A DNA stretch of 35,184 nt, taken from NCBI GenBank assembly GCA_001783065.1, contig MFQN01000014.1:1-35184 (forward strand), in the 5' to 3' direction. The DNA is from Candidatus Magasanikbacteria bacterium RIFCSPLOWO2_12_FULL_43_12. GTDB taxonomy: Bacteria > Patescibacteriota > Patescibacteriia > Magasanikbacterales > UBA922. Below, piece by piece: positions 14,079 through 21,182 of this stretch. The translations under genes and the position numbers were made by a program. The notes beneath the pieces are model-generated. The model was not told where the DNA came from, ran no database searches, and saw only the letters and a program-made list of their open reading frames with translations. Each line of letters begins with the position of its first letter. The stretch's first letter is position 1.

Positions 14079-15317
14079 ATGGACAACGAGAAAATTCGGC
14101 CATTGGCCGACCGCATGCGTCCGCGCAATTTTGTTGAATTCGTTGGTCAGGAAGAAATTGTCGGCAAGGGAAAATTATTGAGGAAATTGGTGGAAAATGA
14201 TGAGTTATCCTCCATCATTTTTTGGGGTCCGCCGGGGGTAGGTAAGACTACTTTGGCGCAGATAATTACCAACCAAACTAAGGCGCATTTTGTGGTTCTG
14301 TCAGCCGTTGATGCCGGCAGAGAGGAATTAAGAAAAGTCGTCAAAGAAGCAAAAGAGAGATTGCATGGGTTAGAAAGACAACGAACGATTTTGTTTGTTG
14401 ACGAAATTCATCGTTGGAACAAAGCACAGCAAGACGCTCTTTTGCCATGCGTGGAGCGCGGAGACATTACTTTAATCGGCGCGACTACGGAAAATCCATC
14501 GTTTGAAATTATCGGTCCGCTATTATCCCGTTCGCGCGTTTTTATTTTGAAAAGTTTGACGGAAAAAAATATCGCGGAAATTATCAAGCAGGCGTTGAAA
14601 GACAAAGAAATGGGGTTGGGAGATTATGAGATAAAGATTGAAAATGAAGTTATTGAGTTGTTAGCTGGATTGGCGGGCGGCGATGCGAGGGTGGCGTTGA
14701 ATGGGTTGGAACTTGCGTTTAAGTCTATAAAGTCTGTAAAGTCCTTAAAGTCAAAAGTAGAGATTACAAGTGGTGATATCAAAGAAGCTTTGCAAAGAAC
14801 GCACCTAGTTTTTGACAAGAGGGGAGAAGAATTTTATAATTTAATTTCGGCTCTTCACAAATCAATGCGCGGGTCGGACGCAAACGCGGCATTGTATTGG
14901 CTGGCGCGAATGTTAGAGGGTGGTTGTGATCCGTTATATGTCGCAAGGCGGGTTTTACGATTTGCCAGCGAGGATATTGGCATGGCAAACAGCGAGGCGC
15001 TTGTTCAAGCCAACGCGGCTTATGACGCTTGCCACAAAATCGGTTATCCAGAATGTACGGTGCATTTGGCGCAAGCAGTCGTCTATTGCGCCAAGTCAAA
15101 AAAATCAAATTTATTATATATAGCGTACGGCAGGGCAGCTGAAGATGCCAAGGAAACATCGCATTTGGGCGTACCAATTCATCTACGTAATGCTCCGACT
15201 AAATTTATGAAAGAGATCGGCTATGGGAAAGATTACAAGTATAATCCGGATTTTGATAAGTCTGTGGAGCAGGATTACTTGCCGGAGAAGCTTAAGAGTA
15301 GAAACTATTTTATCTAA
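14079..15317 (+). CDS. rarA: Replication-associated recombination protein A (MgsA/RarA ATPase)
   Basis: AAA+ ATPase of 412 residues acting at stalled replication forks. It opens with RPLADRMRPRNFVEFVGQEE, has Walker A GPPGVGKT (50-57), Walker B ILFVDEIHRWNK (104-115), sensor 1 LIGATTENPSFE, and the MgsA C-terminal tetramer domain with RGSDANAALYWLARMLEGG and EDIGMAN. A tandem aagtct-type repeat is inserted in frame at about residues 215-226 (KSIKSVKSLKSK). The start is preceded by a short gaattatgaattaag repeat rather than a ribosome-binding site. Confidence 0.95.
   Translation: MDNEKIRPLADRMRPRNFVEFVGQEEIVGKGKLLRKLVENDELSSIIFWGPPGVGKTTLAQIITNQTKAHFVVLSAVDAGREELRKVVKEAKERLHGLERQRTILFVDEIHRWNKAQQDALLPCVERGDITLIGATTENPSFEIIGPLLSRSRVFILKSLTEKNIAEIIKQALKDKEMGLGDYEIKIENEVIELLAGLAGGDARVALNGLELAFKSIKSVKSLKSKVEITSGDIKEALQRTHLVFDKRGEEFYNLISALHKSMRGSDANAALYWLARMLEGGCDPLYVARRVLRFASEDIGMANSEALVQANAAYDACHKIGYPECTVHLAQAVVYCAKSKKSNLLYIAYGRAAEDAKETSHLGVPIHLRNAPTKFMKEIGYGKDYKYNPDFDKSVEQDYLPEKLKSRNYFI
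14721..14755. repeat. Tandem aagtctgtaa repeat inside rarA
   Basis: Imperfect repeats of aagtctataaagtctgtaa words, read in frame as FKSIKSVKSLKSK between the AAA+ lid and the C-terminal domain. Confidence 0.65.
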
Positions 15318-15363
15318 TTTATTATATCCATTCATCTCACTGTATATAGTTTTTTAAAAAGAT

Positions 15364-15396
15364 ATTGAGATAGATGGAGATAAATAGAGATAAATT
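15364..15396. repeat. Tandem gagata-type repeat before the DUF218 gene
   Basis: Repeats of gagatagatg/gagataaata words. It is the reverse-complement family of the tatctc repeats at 4345 and 27179. Confidence 0.6.
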
Positions 15397-15403
15397 TTAA
15401 AGT

Positions 15404-16084
15404 ATGAGTAAAGTATTTTGTATTTTCGGCTATGGTGTCCCCAAAAACATTATAGAGGATGACAACTATCGCCGATATTTATCTATCGTGTTTAATCGCA
15501 TTTTTGATATTGCGGGAGGGGAGAAGGCAACGATATTGTTCTGTGGCGGGTCGACTGATTGTTTCAAGCCGTACAAACGCACGGAAGCGGATGAGATGTC
15601 TAGATTATTTAAGAATCTGGCAAAGAGAAAAGAAGTTGGTGGCGAGGCAAAGAAATGGGAATATATTTTATTGAACAAAACAGTCTGTGGTTTAGAAAAT
15701 ATTTTGTACACAGTTGGGTATTTAAAAAAGAATCGGATTAAAAAAACGGACGTCAATGTTTTTTGTGAACAAACACGAACTCGGCGAATTAAAACTCTAT
15801 TGGCTTACGGAAAGAAATACGATAAAAAATTACATCAAATCAATTTTAGAATCTTACCAGTTGATTTTGATTTATCTTCCAATCGTTATTTAGCCAAAGA
15901 GTTTATCGCCAAAAGAGAAAAGCACGACACCAAACAAGAATTTGAAGCGATCAAAAGCCAGAAAGCGCTTCTAAAATGGCGACAGTGGCATTTGCGCAAG
16001 CTGGAGTATTTACGAAAACACAGCTATGATAAAAATGGCTCAAAAGTTGTGGAGAATTGGTGGCGAGAGAATATTGGGTTTTAA
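15404..16084 (+). CDS. DUF218 (YdcF/ElyC-like) family protein, probable
   Basis: 226 residues, lysine- and arginine-rich. The pattern fits the DUF218 fold: an opening beta strand FCIFGYG, then ATILFCGGSTD, a TEADEMSRLF helix, the LLNKTVCGLENILYT motif (in place of the usual E-x-x-S-x-x-T-x-EN) and VNVFCEQTRTRR. Family members act on envelope carbohydrates or nucleotides, and the precise reaction is unknown. It lacks the N-terminal membrane helices of ElyC, so it should be cytosolic. The basic C-terminal tail (from about residue 185) is not part of the family domain. Confidence 0.55.
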   Translation: MSKVFCIFGYGVPKNIIEDDNYRRYLSIVFNRIFDIAGGEKATILFCGGSTDCFKPYKRTEADEMSRLFKNLAKRKEVGGEAKKWEYILLNKTVCGLENILYTVGYLKKNRIKKTDVNVFCEQTRTRRIKTLLAYGKKYDKKLHQINFRILPVDFDLSSNRYLAKEFIAKREKHDTKQEFEAIKSQKALLKWRQWHLRKLEYLRKHSYDKNGSKVVENWWRENIGF

Positions 16085-16117
16085 ATTTGTGTAATCAATT
16101 TTAATCACCCTAAATCA

Positions 16118-16678
16118 ATGCTTAAATTTCTACTCCACACCTGTTGCGCTCCATGCGGCATCGCTGTAATTGACGAATTGAAAACCCGGCATGACCTGAC
16201 GGTATTTTTTTATAACCCCAATATCTATCCGGAGGGAGAATATTTGAAACGGAAAAAATATGTTGTTCAGATATGCGAGGATTGGGGAGTGAAGATGGTG
16301 GATTTTGATTATGATCAAACAGCGTGGAGCGAGGCTACCAAAGGTTTAGAAAGCGAGCTGGAAGGCGGGGCGAGATGCCCGAAATGTTTTAGATTGCGAT
16401 TGGAAATGACGGCGCGATATGCCAAAGAAAATAATTTTGATATTTTTTGCACTACGCTCACCAGCGGCAGAAACAAAAAAGCCGAAGTGATTAATCCTGT
16501 CGGCGTGGAACTTGGCGCGAAATATGGTGTTAAGTTTTTTGAAACAGATTGGAAGAAAGACGGCCGGCAGGAGAAAGGGAGAATAATGGTGGAAGAGCGG
16601 GGGATTTATCGGCAAAATTATTGCGGATGTGTGTATTCTAAGGCTTACGATGCTGACAAGGCTCGCGAGGCATTGTAA
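16118..16678 (+). CDS. queH: Epoxyqueuosine reductase QueH
   Basis: Last step of queuosine synthesis in tRNA, reducing epoxyqueuosine at position 34. The 186 residues carry the six conserved cysteines of the QueH family: C9/C10 in LLHTCCAPCG, C87/C90 in RCPKC, and C169/C171 in NYCGC, expected to hold an iron-sulfur cluster with a nearby metal. Also diagnostic are FYNPNIYPEGEY and TTLTSGRNK. No other queuosine gene is in this window, so the pathway may rely on salvage or on genes elsewhere. The final residues (AYDADKAREAL) and the stop codon lie in the gtaagcctt repeat family. Confidence 0.92.
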   Translation: MLKFLLHTCCAPCGIAVIDELKTRHDLTVFFYNPNIYPEGEYLKRKKYVVQICEDWGVKMVDFDYDQTAWSEATKGLESELEGGARCPKCFRLRLEMTARYAKENNFDIFCTTLTSGRNKKAEVINPVGVELGAKYGVKFFETDWKKDGRQEKGRIMVEERGIYRQNYCGCVYSKAYDADKAREAL

Positions 16679-16693
16679 GCTTTGTAAGCCTTA
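16641..16693. repeat. gtaagcctt-type repeat forming the queH 3' end
   Basis: Words such as aaggcttacga, gacaaggctcg and gtaagctttgtaagcctta. They encode the last codons and stop of queH. The same family lies before infB (715-752) and before murB (31497-31570). Confidence 0.65.
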
Positions 16694-17356
16694 CACTCCA
16701 AGAATTCTGCGTACTATATATAGTCGGCAACCAATGTAAAGAAGTTGCCAGCCCATAGATAAACGCGCCAATAATCCAAAGAATAACCCGTGTTTTCTCT
16801 CTTTTATAACATGTCTAATCCCGCCGAGGAAACAGTGACCAACTTTTTGTCCGCTGGTGGAGGCGAAATAATTTAACGCGATTTCTATCTGGTATCCCTT
16901 TTTATATTTATTCGGCACCCTTGACCACAATTCTTTTTTTATCACCCGCAGACCGGAAATAAGAGGCAGAAAGCGCATTATTTTGTTAAACCAATATGCC
17001 CGCCGTCTTATTACGCCAATATACATAATGCGATTGCCATTCAGCACCGGTGAAATTATTTTTTCCATTTTTTGCGCGGTAAAGCCGATGATGTCCGCGT
17101 CCGCAAACATGATGATTGAATTTTTGGCGGCTTTTACTCCCGCTTCCATCGCTATTGCTTTACCACAATTATCTTTATGAGAAATAACATGCACATCAGC
17201 CAAACGCGCTACTTCTGCCGTGTCATCATCCGATCCATCATCAACCACAATAATCTCGCCAACCAGCGAGCATTTTTTTAATTCTTCTATCACCGCGCCA
17301 ATCGTCCCCGCCTCATTGTAAGCCGGAATCACCGCGCTGATTTTATCACCTAACAT
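16691..17356 (-). CDS. Family 2 glycosyltransferase
   Basis: About 221 residues with a GT-A fold: SAVIPAYNEAGTIGAVIEEL (nucleotide-sugar site), IIVVDDGSDDDTAEVA, and FADADI as the metal-binding Asp motif. A hydrophobic, basic C-terminus (LLARLSMGWQLLYIG) may touch the membrane. It is probably a sugar transferase for surface polysaccharide or a polyprenyl-phosphate acceptor; the donor is not evident. The start at 17356 (MLGDKISAV) is preferred to the ATG at 17377, whose extra codons derive from a gacacataacacg repeat. It is last in a minus-strand group after glyA and tsaE. Confidence 0.8.
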   Translation of the reverse strand: MLGDKISAVIPAYNEAGTIGAVIEELKKCSLVGEIIVVDDGSDDDTAEVARLADVHVISHKDNCGKAIAMEAGVKAAKNSIIMFADADIIGFTAQKMEKIISPVLNGNRIMYIGVIRRRAYWFNKIMRFLPLISGLRVIKKELWSRVPNKYKKGYQIEIALNYFASTSGQKVGHCFLGGIRHVIKERKHGLFFGLLARLSMGWQLLYIGCRLYIVRRILGV

Positions 17357-17422
17357 GGGACACATAACACGTAACAATTACTTGCCACGCCGTAGTACGC
17401 CCGAGGCGGACGAAGGCGGGTC

Positions 17423-17845
17423 TCAATTTATCTCCACTTTTCTCCCCCCACCTTCCACCTCAATAAAAACTTTCTTAACCCTCTTACCCTCCAGTAATCC
17501 ACCCAATTTCTCCGGCCACTCAATCACGCATACAGTCTCCGAATCGCCAATATAATCCTCCGCCCCAATTTCATATAACTGTTTCTCATCTTTTAATCTG
17601 TAAGTGTCAATATGGACAAGATTGGATATTTGATATTTGATATTTGATATTTTATATACCTGCATAAGGGTAAAAGTTGGGCTGACTATATTTTTTTTAA
17701 TTCCTAACCTGGCCGCAATTCCCTTCGTCAACGTCGTTTTTCCAGCTCCAAGCTCGCCGTAAAGCAAAACCACATCGCCGCCTTTTAATTCAGCGGCGAT
17801 TTTTTTACCGAAGCCAATCATTTGCTGCTCACTGCTTATCCGCAT
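17423..17845 (-). CDS. tsaE: tRNA threonylcarbamoyladenosine biosynthesis protein TsaE
   Basis: ATPase partner of TsaB/TsaD in making t6A37 on ANN-decoding tRNAs. 140 residues with Walker A GELGAGKTT (30-38), the SPTFTLMQVY switch region, HIDTYRL and the late VIEWPEKL motif. The hairpin between SPTFT and HIDTYRL is normally short; here it contains the in-frame peptide YKISNIKYQISN, encoded by a gatattt tandem repeat (17621-17660). The start overlaps the end of glyA by 10 bases, which implies translational coupling. A later ATG at residue 9 is a less likely start. Confidence 0.92.
   Translation of the reverse strand: MRISSEQQMIGFGKKIAAELKGGDVVLLYGELGAGKTTLTKGIAARLGIKKNIVSPTFTLMQVYKISNIKYQISNLVHIDTYRLKDEKQLYEIGAEDYIGDSETVCVIEWPEKLGGLLEGKRVKKVFIEVEGGGRKVEIN
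17621..17660. repeat. Tandem gatatttgatattt repeat inside tsaE
   Basis: Three to four copies of ggatatttgatattt words, read on the minus strand as YKISNIKYQISN. It is related to the ccaatat family in leuS and elp3. Confidence 0.75.
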
Positions 17846-19140
17846 AGTTCAGGATACAACGGAAATTTTTTCGTCATTTCAATTATATTTTGTTTAATCG
17901 CGCTTAATTTTGTTTCGTCTTGCCAATTCACCAGCGCCTCGTTAATCCAGTCTGCGATTATTTCCATTTCCGCTTCTTTCATCCCGCGGGTGGTTAACGC
18001 TGGTGTGCCGATTCTAATACCGCTGGGTTTGTATGCCGGTTGAGGATCATCGGGAATGACTTGTTTATTTACGGTAATTCCGGCCTTTTCCAATGTTTTT
18101 TCCGCTGTAGCGCCATCTATGCCGATACTTTTCATTGTGTCAGCCACCATCATATGATTATCAGTGCCATCGGTAATCAATTTTATATTTTTTTCCATCA
18201 GTTTTTCTGCCAATTTTTTCGCGTTTTTGATAATTTGGTTGGCATAGTCCTTGAATTCCGGTTGCATTGCCTCTTGTAACGTCACAGCTATAGCCGCGAT
18301 ATTGTTCATGTGCGGTCCGCCTTGGAGACCCGGAAAAACCGAACGATCAAGAATGGTAGGAATATTTTCTTTGGTCATTTCCGGTTCTTTAAATGGATTG
18401 CCGACTTTCCCCATGGAGAGAACCATACCACCGCGCGGTCCGCGCAAAGTTTTGTGCGTTGTGGTAGTAACAATATCAAACCCGTAATCAAATGGGTTGC
18501 GCATCGCGCCGCCGGCGATTAAACCGCCAATATGGGCCACATCAGCCATAGTTATGGCGCCAACTTCATCAGCCACACGTTTGAAATCAGTGTAATCATA
18601 ATCGCGCGGATAGCTGGTGTAGCCGCAAAGCAAGATTTTTGGTTTTGCCTCTTTGGCAGTTTTTAATAATTCATCAAAATCAATTTTGCCTCCGTTTTCC
18701 GGATGAGTTTTGTAACGGACGAAATTAAATAGCTTACCCATATGACTGACCGGCGCGCCATGGGTTAGATGTCCGCCGTGGGAGAGATCCATGCCCATTA
18801 TCGTGTCGCCCGGCTTGCAAAACGCTAAATATACGGCTTGATTCATCGGACTGCCGGACAGGGGCTGAACATTGGCGTGGTCGCAACGGAAGATTTTCTT
18901 TGCCCGCTCAATTGCCAATCCTTCCACAATATCGGTGAATTGATTTCCGCCATAATATCGCCTGCCCACGAATCCCTCAGCGTATTTATTGGTCAAAACC
19001 GAACCAAGCGCCTCCAACACCGCGAGAGACACAAAGTTTTCGGACGGGATCATTTCCAGGCCTTCTTCCTGTCTTTTTAATTCTCCGGCAATCGCTTGTT
19101 TAACCTGCGGATCAAAATCTGAAAGTTTTATTTTATTCAT
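17836..19140 (-). CDS. glyA: Serine hydroxymethyltransferase
   Basis: PLP enzyme interconverting serine and glycine with tetrahydrofolate, feeding one-carbon metabolism. 434 residues, the usual bacterial length. Visible are IPSENFVS (30-38), YAEGFVGRRYYGG (53-65), VQPLSGSPMN (91-100), the DVAHIGGLIAGG strand, and the PLP lysine K230 in TTTTHKTLRGPRGG. No anomaly is seen in the active site. Its leader (19141-19200) is a tandem caattt repeat without a Shine-Dalgarno. It is first of a coupled set glyA-tsaE-glycosyltransferase. Confidence 0.97.
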   Translation of the reverse strand: MNKIKLSDFDPQVKQAIAGELKRQEEGLEMIPSENFVSLAVLEALGSVLTNKYAEGFVGRRYYGGNQFTDIVEGLAIERAKKIFRCDHANVQPLSGSPMNQAVYLAFCKPGDTIMGMDLSHGGHLTHGAPVSHMGKLFNFVRYKTHPENGGKIDFDELLKTAKEAKPKILLCGYTSYPRDYDYTDFKRVADEVGAITMADVAHIGGLIAGGAMRNPFDYGFDIVTTTTHKTLRGPRGGMVLSMGKVGNPFKEPEMTKENIPTILDRSVFPGLQGGPHMNNIAAIAVTLQEAMQPEFKDYANQIIKNAKKLAEKLMEKNIKLITDGTDNHMMVADTMKSIGIDGATAEKTLEKAGITVNKQVIPDDPQPAYKPSGIRIGTPALTTRGMKEAEMEIIADWINEALVNWQDETKLSAIKQNIIEMTKKFPLYPELCG

Positions 19141-19152
19141 AATGCTTTGAAA

Positions 19153-19192
19153 AATAACAATTTAGCAATTTAACAATTTGACAATATAACAA
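19153..19192. repeat. Tandem caatttaa repeat in the glyA leader
   Basis: Words aacaattt/agcaattt/gacaatat repeated about five times, filling the gap between glyA and the NUDIX gene. Confidence 0.65.
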
Positions 19193-19209
19193 TCCACTAA
19201 ATCATATTT

Positions 19210-19608
19210 TTATTTTAAATCCTTAATAATTTCATAAACATTCGGCGCGCAATCAGCCGGCAAATTATTTATGTCGTGCCACGCCCATTCAATCGTCTCC
19301 GGTCCGGGTTTTATTTCGCCAATTCTTTCTGCAAGATAATGTACCAGAACCACCAATTTGTCTTCGGCTTGCGGCCGGCGCGTAATGATGGTGCGGAGTG
19401 GGCGAATTATTTTTATATTAATACCCAATTCTTCTTTTACCTCCCGACGACAAGTCTCTTCCAGCGGAATGTCAAAATTTTCCACTTGTCCGCCCGGAAT
19501 CATCTATACTGTTGAACCGTGTTCTTTCTTTTCTTTATTAAGCAAAATTTTTCCGCTTTCAATAATAACCGGTCCGGAAGCGATAATTGTGCCTTTAGGG
19601 AGTTCCAT
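19210..19608 (-). pseudogene. NUDIX hydrolase interrupted by an in-frame amber codon
   Basis: Reading minus from ATG 19608 gives MELPKGTIIASGPVIIESGK and a continuation to HGSTV. Then comes TAG at 19506-19504, after which the same frame goes on as MIPGGQVENFD and a Nudix box ending RREVKEELG, to a stop at 19210. The two parts together form one ordinary NUDIX domain of 132 residues plus the stop position, and the interrupted codon stands where such proteins often have Trp (a TGG to TAG change). The downstream part could restart at ATG 19503 but would lack the first strands of the fold. Possible causes are a recent nonsense mutation, a sequencing error, or readthrough. Substrate unknown. Confidence 0.75.
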
Positions 19609-19621
19609 ATAATTGAAATTA

Positions 19622-19650
19622 TTGAAATTAAAGTGGTTTTATAGTATCAT
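19622..19650 (+). promoter_or_regulatory. Promoter of the EamA transporter gene
   Basis: TTGAAA (19622-19627), 17-bp spacer, TATCAT (19645-19650), 27 bases before the ATG. Confidence 0.6.
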
Positions 19651-19677
19651 AGCCTTGATTTATTTTCAATTGTTTCT

Positions 19678-20574
19678 ATGTTGTGGGTCTTTTTAGCGAT
19701 TTCAGCCCATCTGGTCTGGGCTTTGGTAAATTTGCTGGATCGTTATGTCATGGAAAAGAGACTGAAAGAGCCATTTTTTTATACGGTCGTTATTCTTATT
19801 TTTGACGGTCTGGCGAGTTTATTATTCCTGCCTTTCATAACATTTGATTGGATCAGTTGGACGGCAGCGGTTGGCGCGTTGTTCGCCGGTGTCTTTTTTA
19901 TGTTAGGAACAATATTTTTTACCAGAGCGATTCAGATTGAAGAGGCAAGCCGGGTTAACATCCTTTGGGTGTTCATACCGATATTTGATTTTATTTTTGG
20001 CTGGTTGCTGCTGGGGGAGAAGCTGTCCGGCAAACAGTTATTGGCTTTTCTTGTTTTGTTATCCGGCAGTTTAATTGCCTGCCTTCATTGGCGCGGCGGC
20101 AAATGGAAATTTTCTCGCGCGTTTGTTTTAATGTTGATAAGCTGTTTGTTTTATTCCGGTTACGATATCATCATGAGGTATTTTACGCGAGAGTCGCCGT
20201 TTTCTCTTCTTTATTTTATCGCTTCGTTTTCCATGTTGTTTTGGCTCGTTCCGATTTTATCAACAAAAAAATTCAGACAAAAATACCAGTCTGAATTTAA
20301 ATGTTTTAATTTATCACTGGTGATTATTGTAATTTTGGTCGCTTTTTTTAGCGGGCTTGGTTTATTTTTAAACACGCGGGCGATTTCGTTGGGGCCGGTT
20401 TCGCTCGTCAGTGCGTTGGAAGGTTTTCAAACGATTTTTGTATTTGTCATCGCGGCGTTGTTGACTATTTTTGTCCCGCGGATAATGAAAGAAGAATTTG
20501 ATCGGAAGAATTTGGTTTTGAAACTGGCGGCGTTAGTTTTGATGTTGGGAGGGATTGCGGTGTTGTATTTGTAG
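19678..20574 (+). CDS. EamA/DMT-superfamily transporter
   Basis: 298 residues with about ten hydrophobic helices in two EamA halves, typical of drug/metabolite exporters. The first half includes TRAIQIEEASRVNILWVFIP near its fourth helix and a WLLLGEKLSGKQLLAF stretch; the second half has the matching NTRAISLGPVSLVSALEG. Such proteins carry amino acids, metabolites or drugs across the cytoplasmic membrane; the substrate cannot be deduced. The gene is monocistronic with its own promoter. No terminator is seen between it and the convergent gene at 20680. Confidence 0.85.
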   Translation: MLWVFLAISAHLVWALVNLLDRYVMEKRLKEPFFYTVVILIFDGLASLLFLPFITFDWISWTAAVGALFAGVFFMLGTIFFTRAIQIEEASRVNILWVFIPIFDFIFGWLLLGEKLSGKQLLAFLVLLSGSLIACLHWRGGKWKFSRAFVLMLISCLFYSGYDIIMRYFTRESPFSLLYFIASFSMLFWLVPILSTKKFRQKYQSEFKCFNLSLVIIVILVAFFSGLGLFLNTRAISLGPVSLVSALEGFQTIFVFVIAALLTIFVPRIMKEEFDRKNLVLKLAALVLMLGGIAVLYL

Positions 20575-20630
20575 AAGATTTTTGTCTCTTTTACAATTGT
20601 GACACATGTTTTGAGAATTGAGGGAGCCGA

Positions 20631-20661
20631 GGGGTCAATCCGTTTTTGGCGGAAAGACCCC
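20631..20661. other. Hairpin at the 3' side of the small gene 20680-21039
   Basis: GGGGTC (20631-20636) pairs with GACCCC (20656-20661), with an inner ccg/cgg pair. No T-run follows on either strand, so a terminator role is uncertain. Confidence 0.35.
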
Positions 20662-20679
20662 ACGGTACAAAGTGTCCGC

Positions 20680-21039
20680 TTACGGGCAGCGGCGGAGCAC
20701 CAGACAGTAGTCACGCCACCAACCACCAATGTGGTACCAGCCCTGGGACCAGTTTCGATGATAGTCGCTCCAGTGGAAACACGAGATCTTGCGTGGGTGG
20801 TTGGGGTTGCGAAAGCTGGTGACGAGCCAGTATCTGCGTAGCTCATTGGGGAGTTTGTTGAAGCGTCTCTTTAAGAATGTTTCGTCCTCTTTTCCAATGG
20901 CTCCGCCATTCTTAGTGGCAGTGCGGCGGAGCATTTTAGTGCCGAAGACGTAGTCGCCATCACTCTTGCGGAGAAACCCGACGGCCTGATATCGGCGGTC
21001 GTCCACCTCGAACTTGATACGGATATTCTTGTGCCCCAT
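20680..21039 (-). CDS. Small Trp/Tyr/Arg-rich protein of unknown function with its own promoter and strong SD
   Basis: 119 residues from ATG 21039 (MGHKNIRIKFEVDDRRYQAV). The start is fixed by AAGGAGG a few bases upstream, one of only two clear Shine-Dalgarno sites I find here. The chain is basic, with YWLVTSFRNP in the middle and an aromatic C-terminus (QGWYHIGGWWRDYCLVLRRC). No signal peptide, membrane helix or family is recognised. Base composition is richer in GC than its neighbours. Upstream are a canonical promoter and a 22-bp leader hairpin, so the unit looks like a self-contained cassette, perhaps acquired. Frames on the opposite strand are open too, but lack start signals. Confidence 0.65.
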   Translation of the reverse strand: MGHKNIRIKFEVDDRRYQAVGFLRKSDGDYVFGTKMLRRTATKNGGAIGKEDETFLKRRFNKLPNELRRYWLVTSFRNPNHPRKISCFHWSDYHRNWSQGWYHIGGWWRDYCLVLRRCP

Positions 21040-21066
21040 ATGTATCCTCCTTATGGTTGGCCAATT

Positions 21067-21114
21067 CAATTATGGCACTTAAGACACAAATCTTGTATCT
21101 AAATGCCACAATTG
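21067..21114 (-). promoter_or_regulatory. Leader stem-loop upstream of the small gene at 21039
   Basis: The two arms pair over 22 positions around a 3-nt loop with one bulged base. The three imperfect positions are G-U wobbles on the minus-strand transcript, but would be A-C mismatches in plus-strand RNA. This supports a structure in the 5' leader of the small gene. It lies between the promoter and the Shine-Dalgarno and could control stability or translation. Confidence 0.65.
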
Positions 21115-21136
21115 AGTTGAAAAGAACAGTGTGTTA

Positions 21137-21164
21137 TTATACTAAAAAATAAGGATTTGTCAAG
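21137..21164 (-). promoter_or_regulatory. Canonical sigma-70 promoter of the small gene
   Basis: On the minus strand, TTGACA (21164-21159), a 16-bp spacer and TATAAT (21142-21137). Both boxes match consensus exactly, the strongest promoter in the window. Confidence 0.8.
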
Positions 21165-21182
21165 GGTGTGACGAAGGGCGAG

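Noticed and set aside
20427-20846. Minus-strand 139-residue frame overlapping the EamA gene and the small gene
   Set aside because: Composition and overlap with two better-supported genes indicate a shadow frame.
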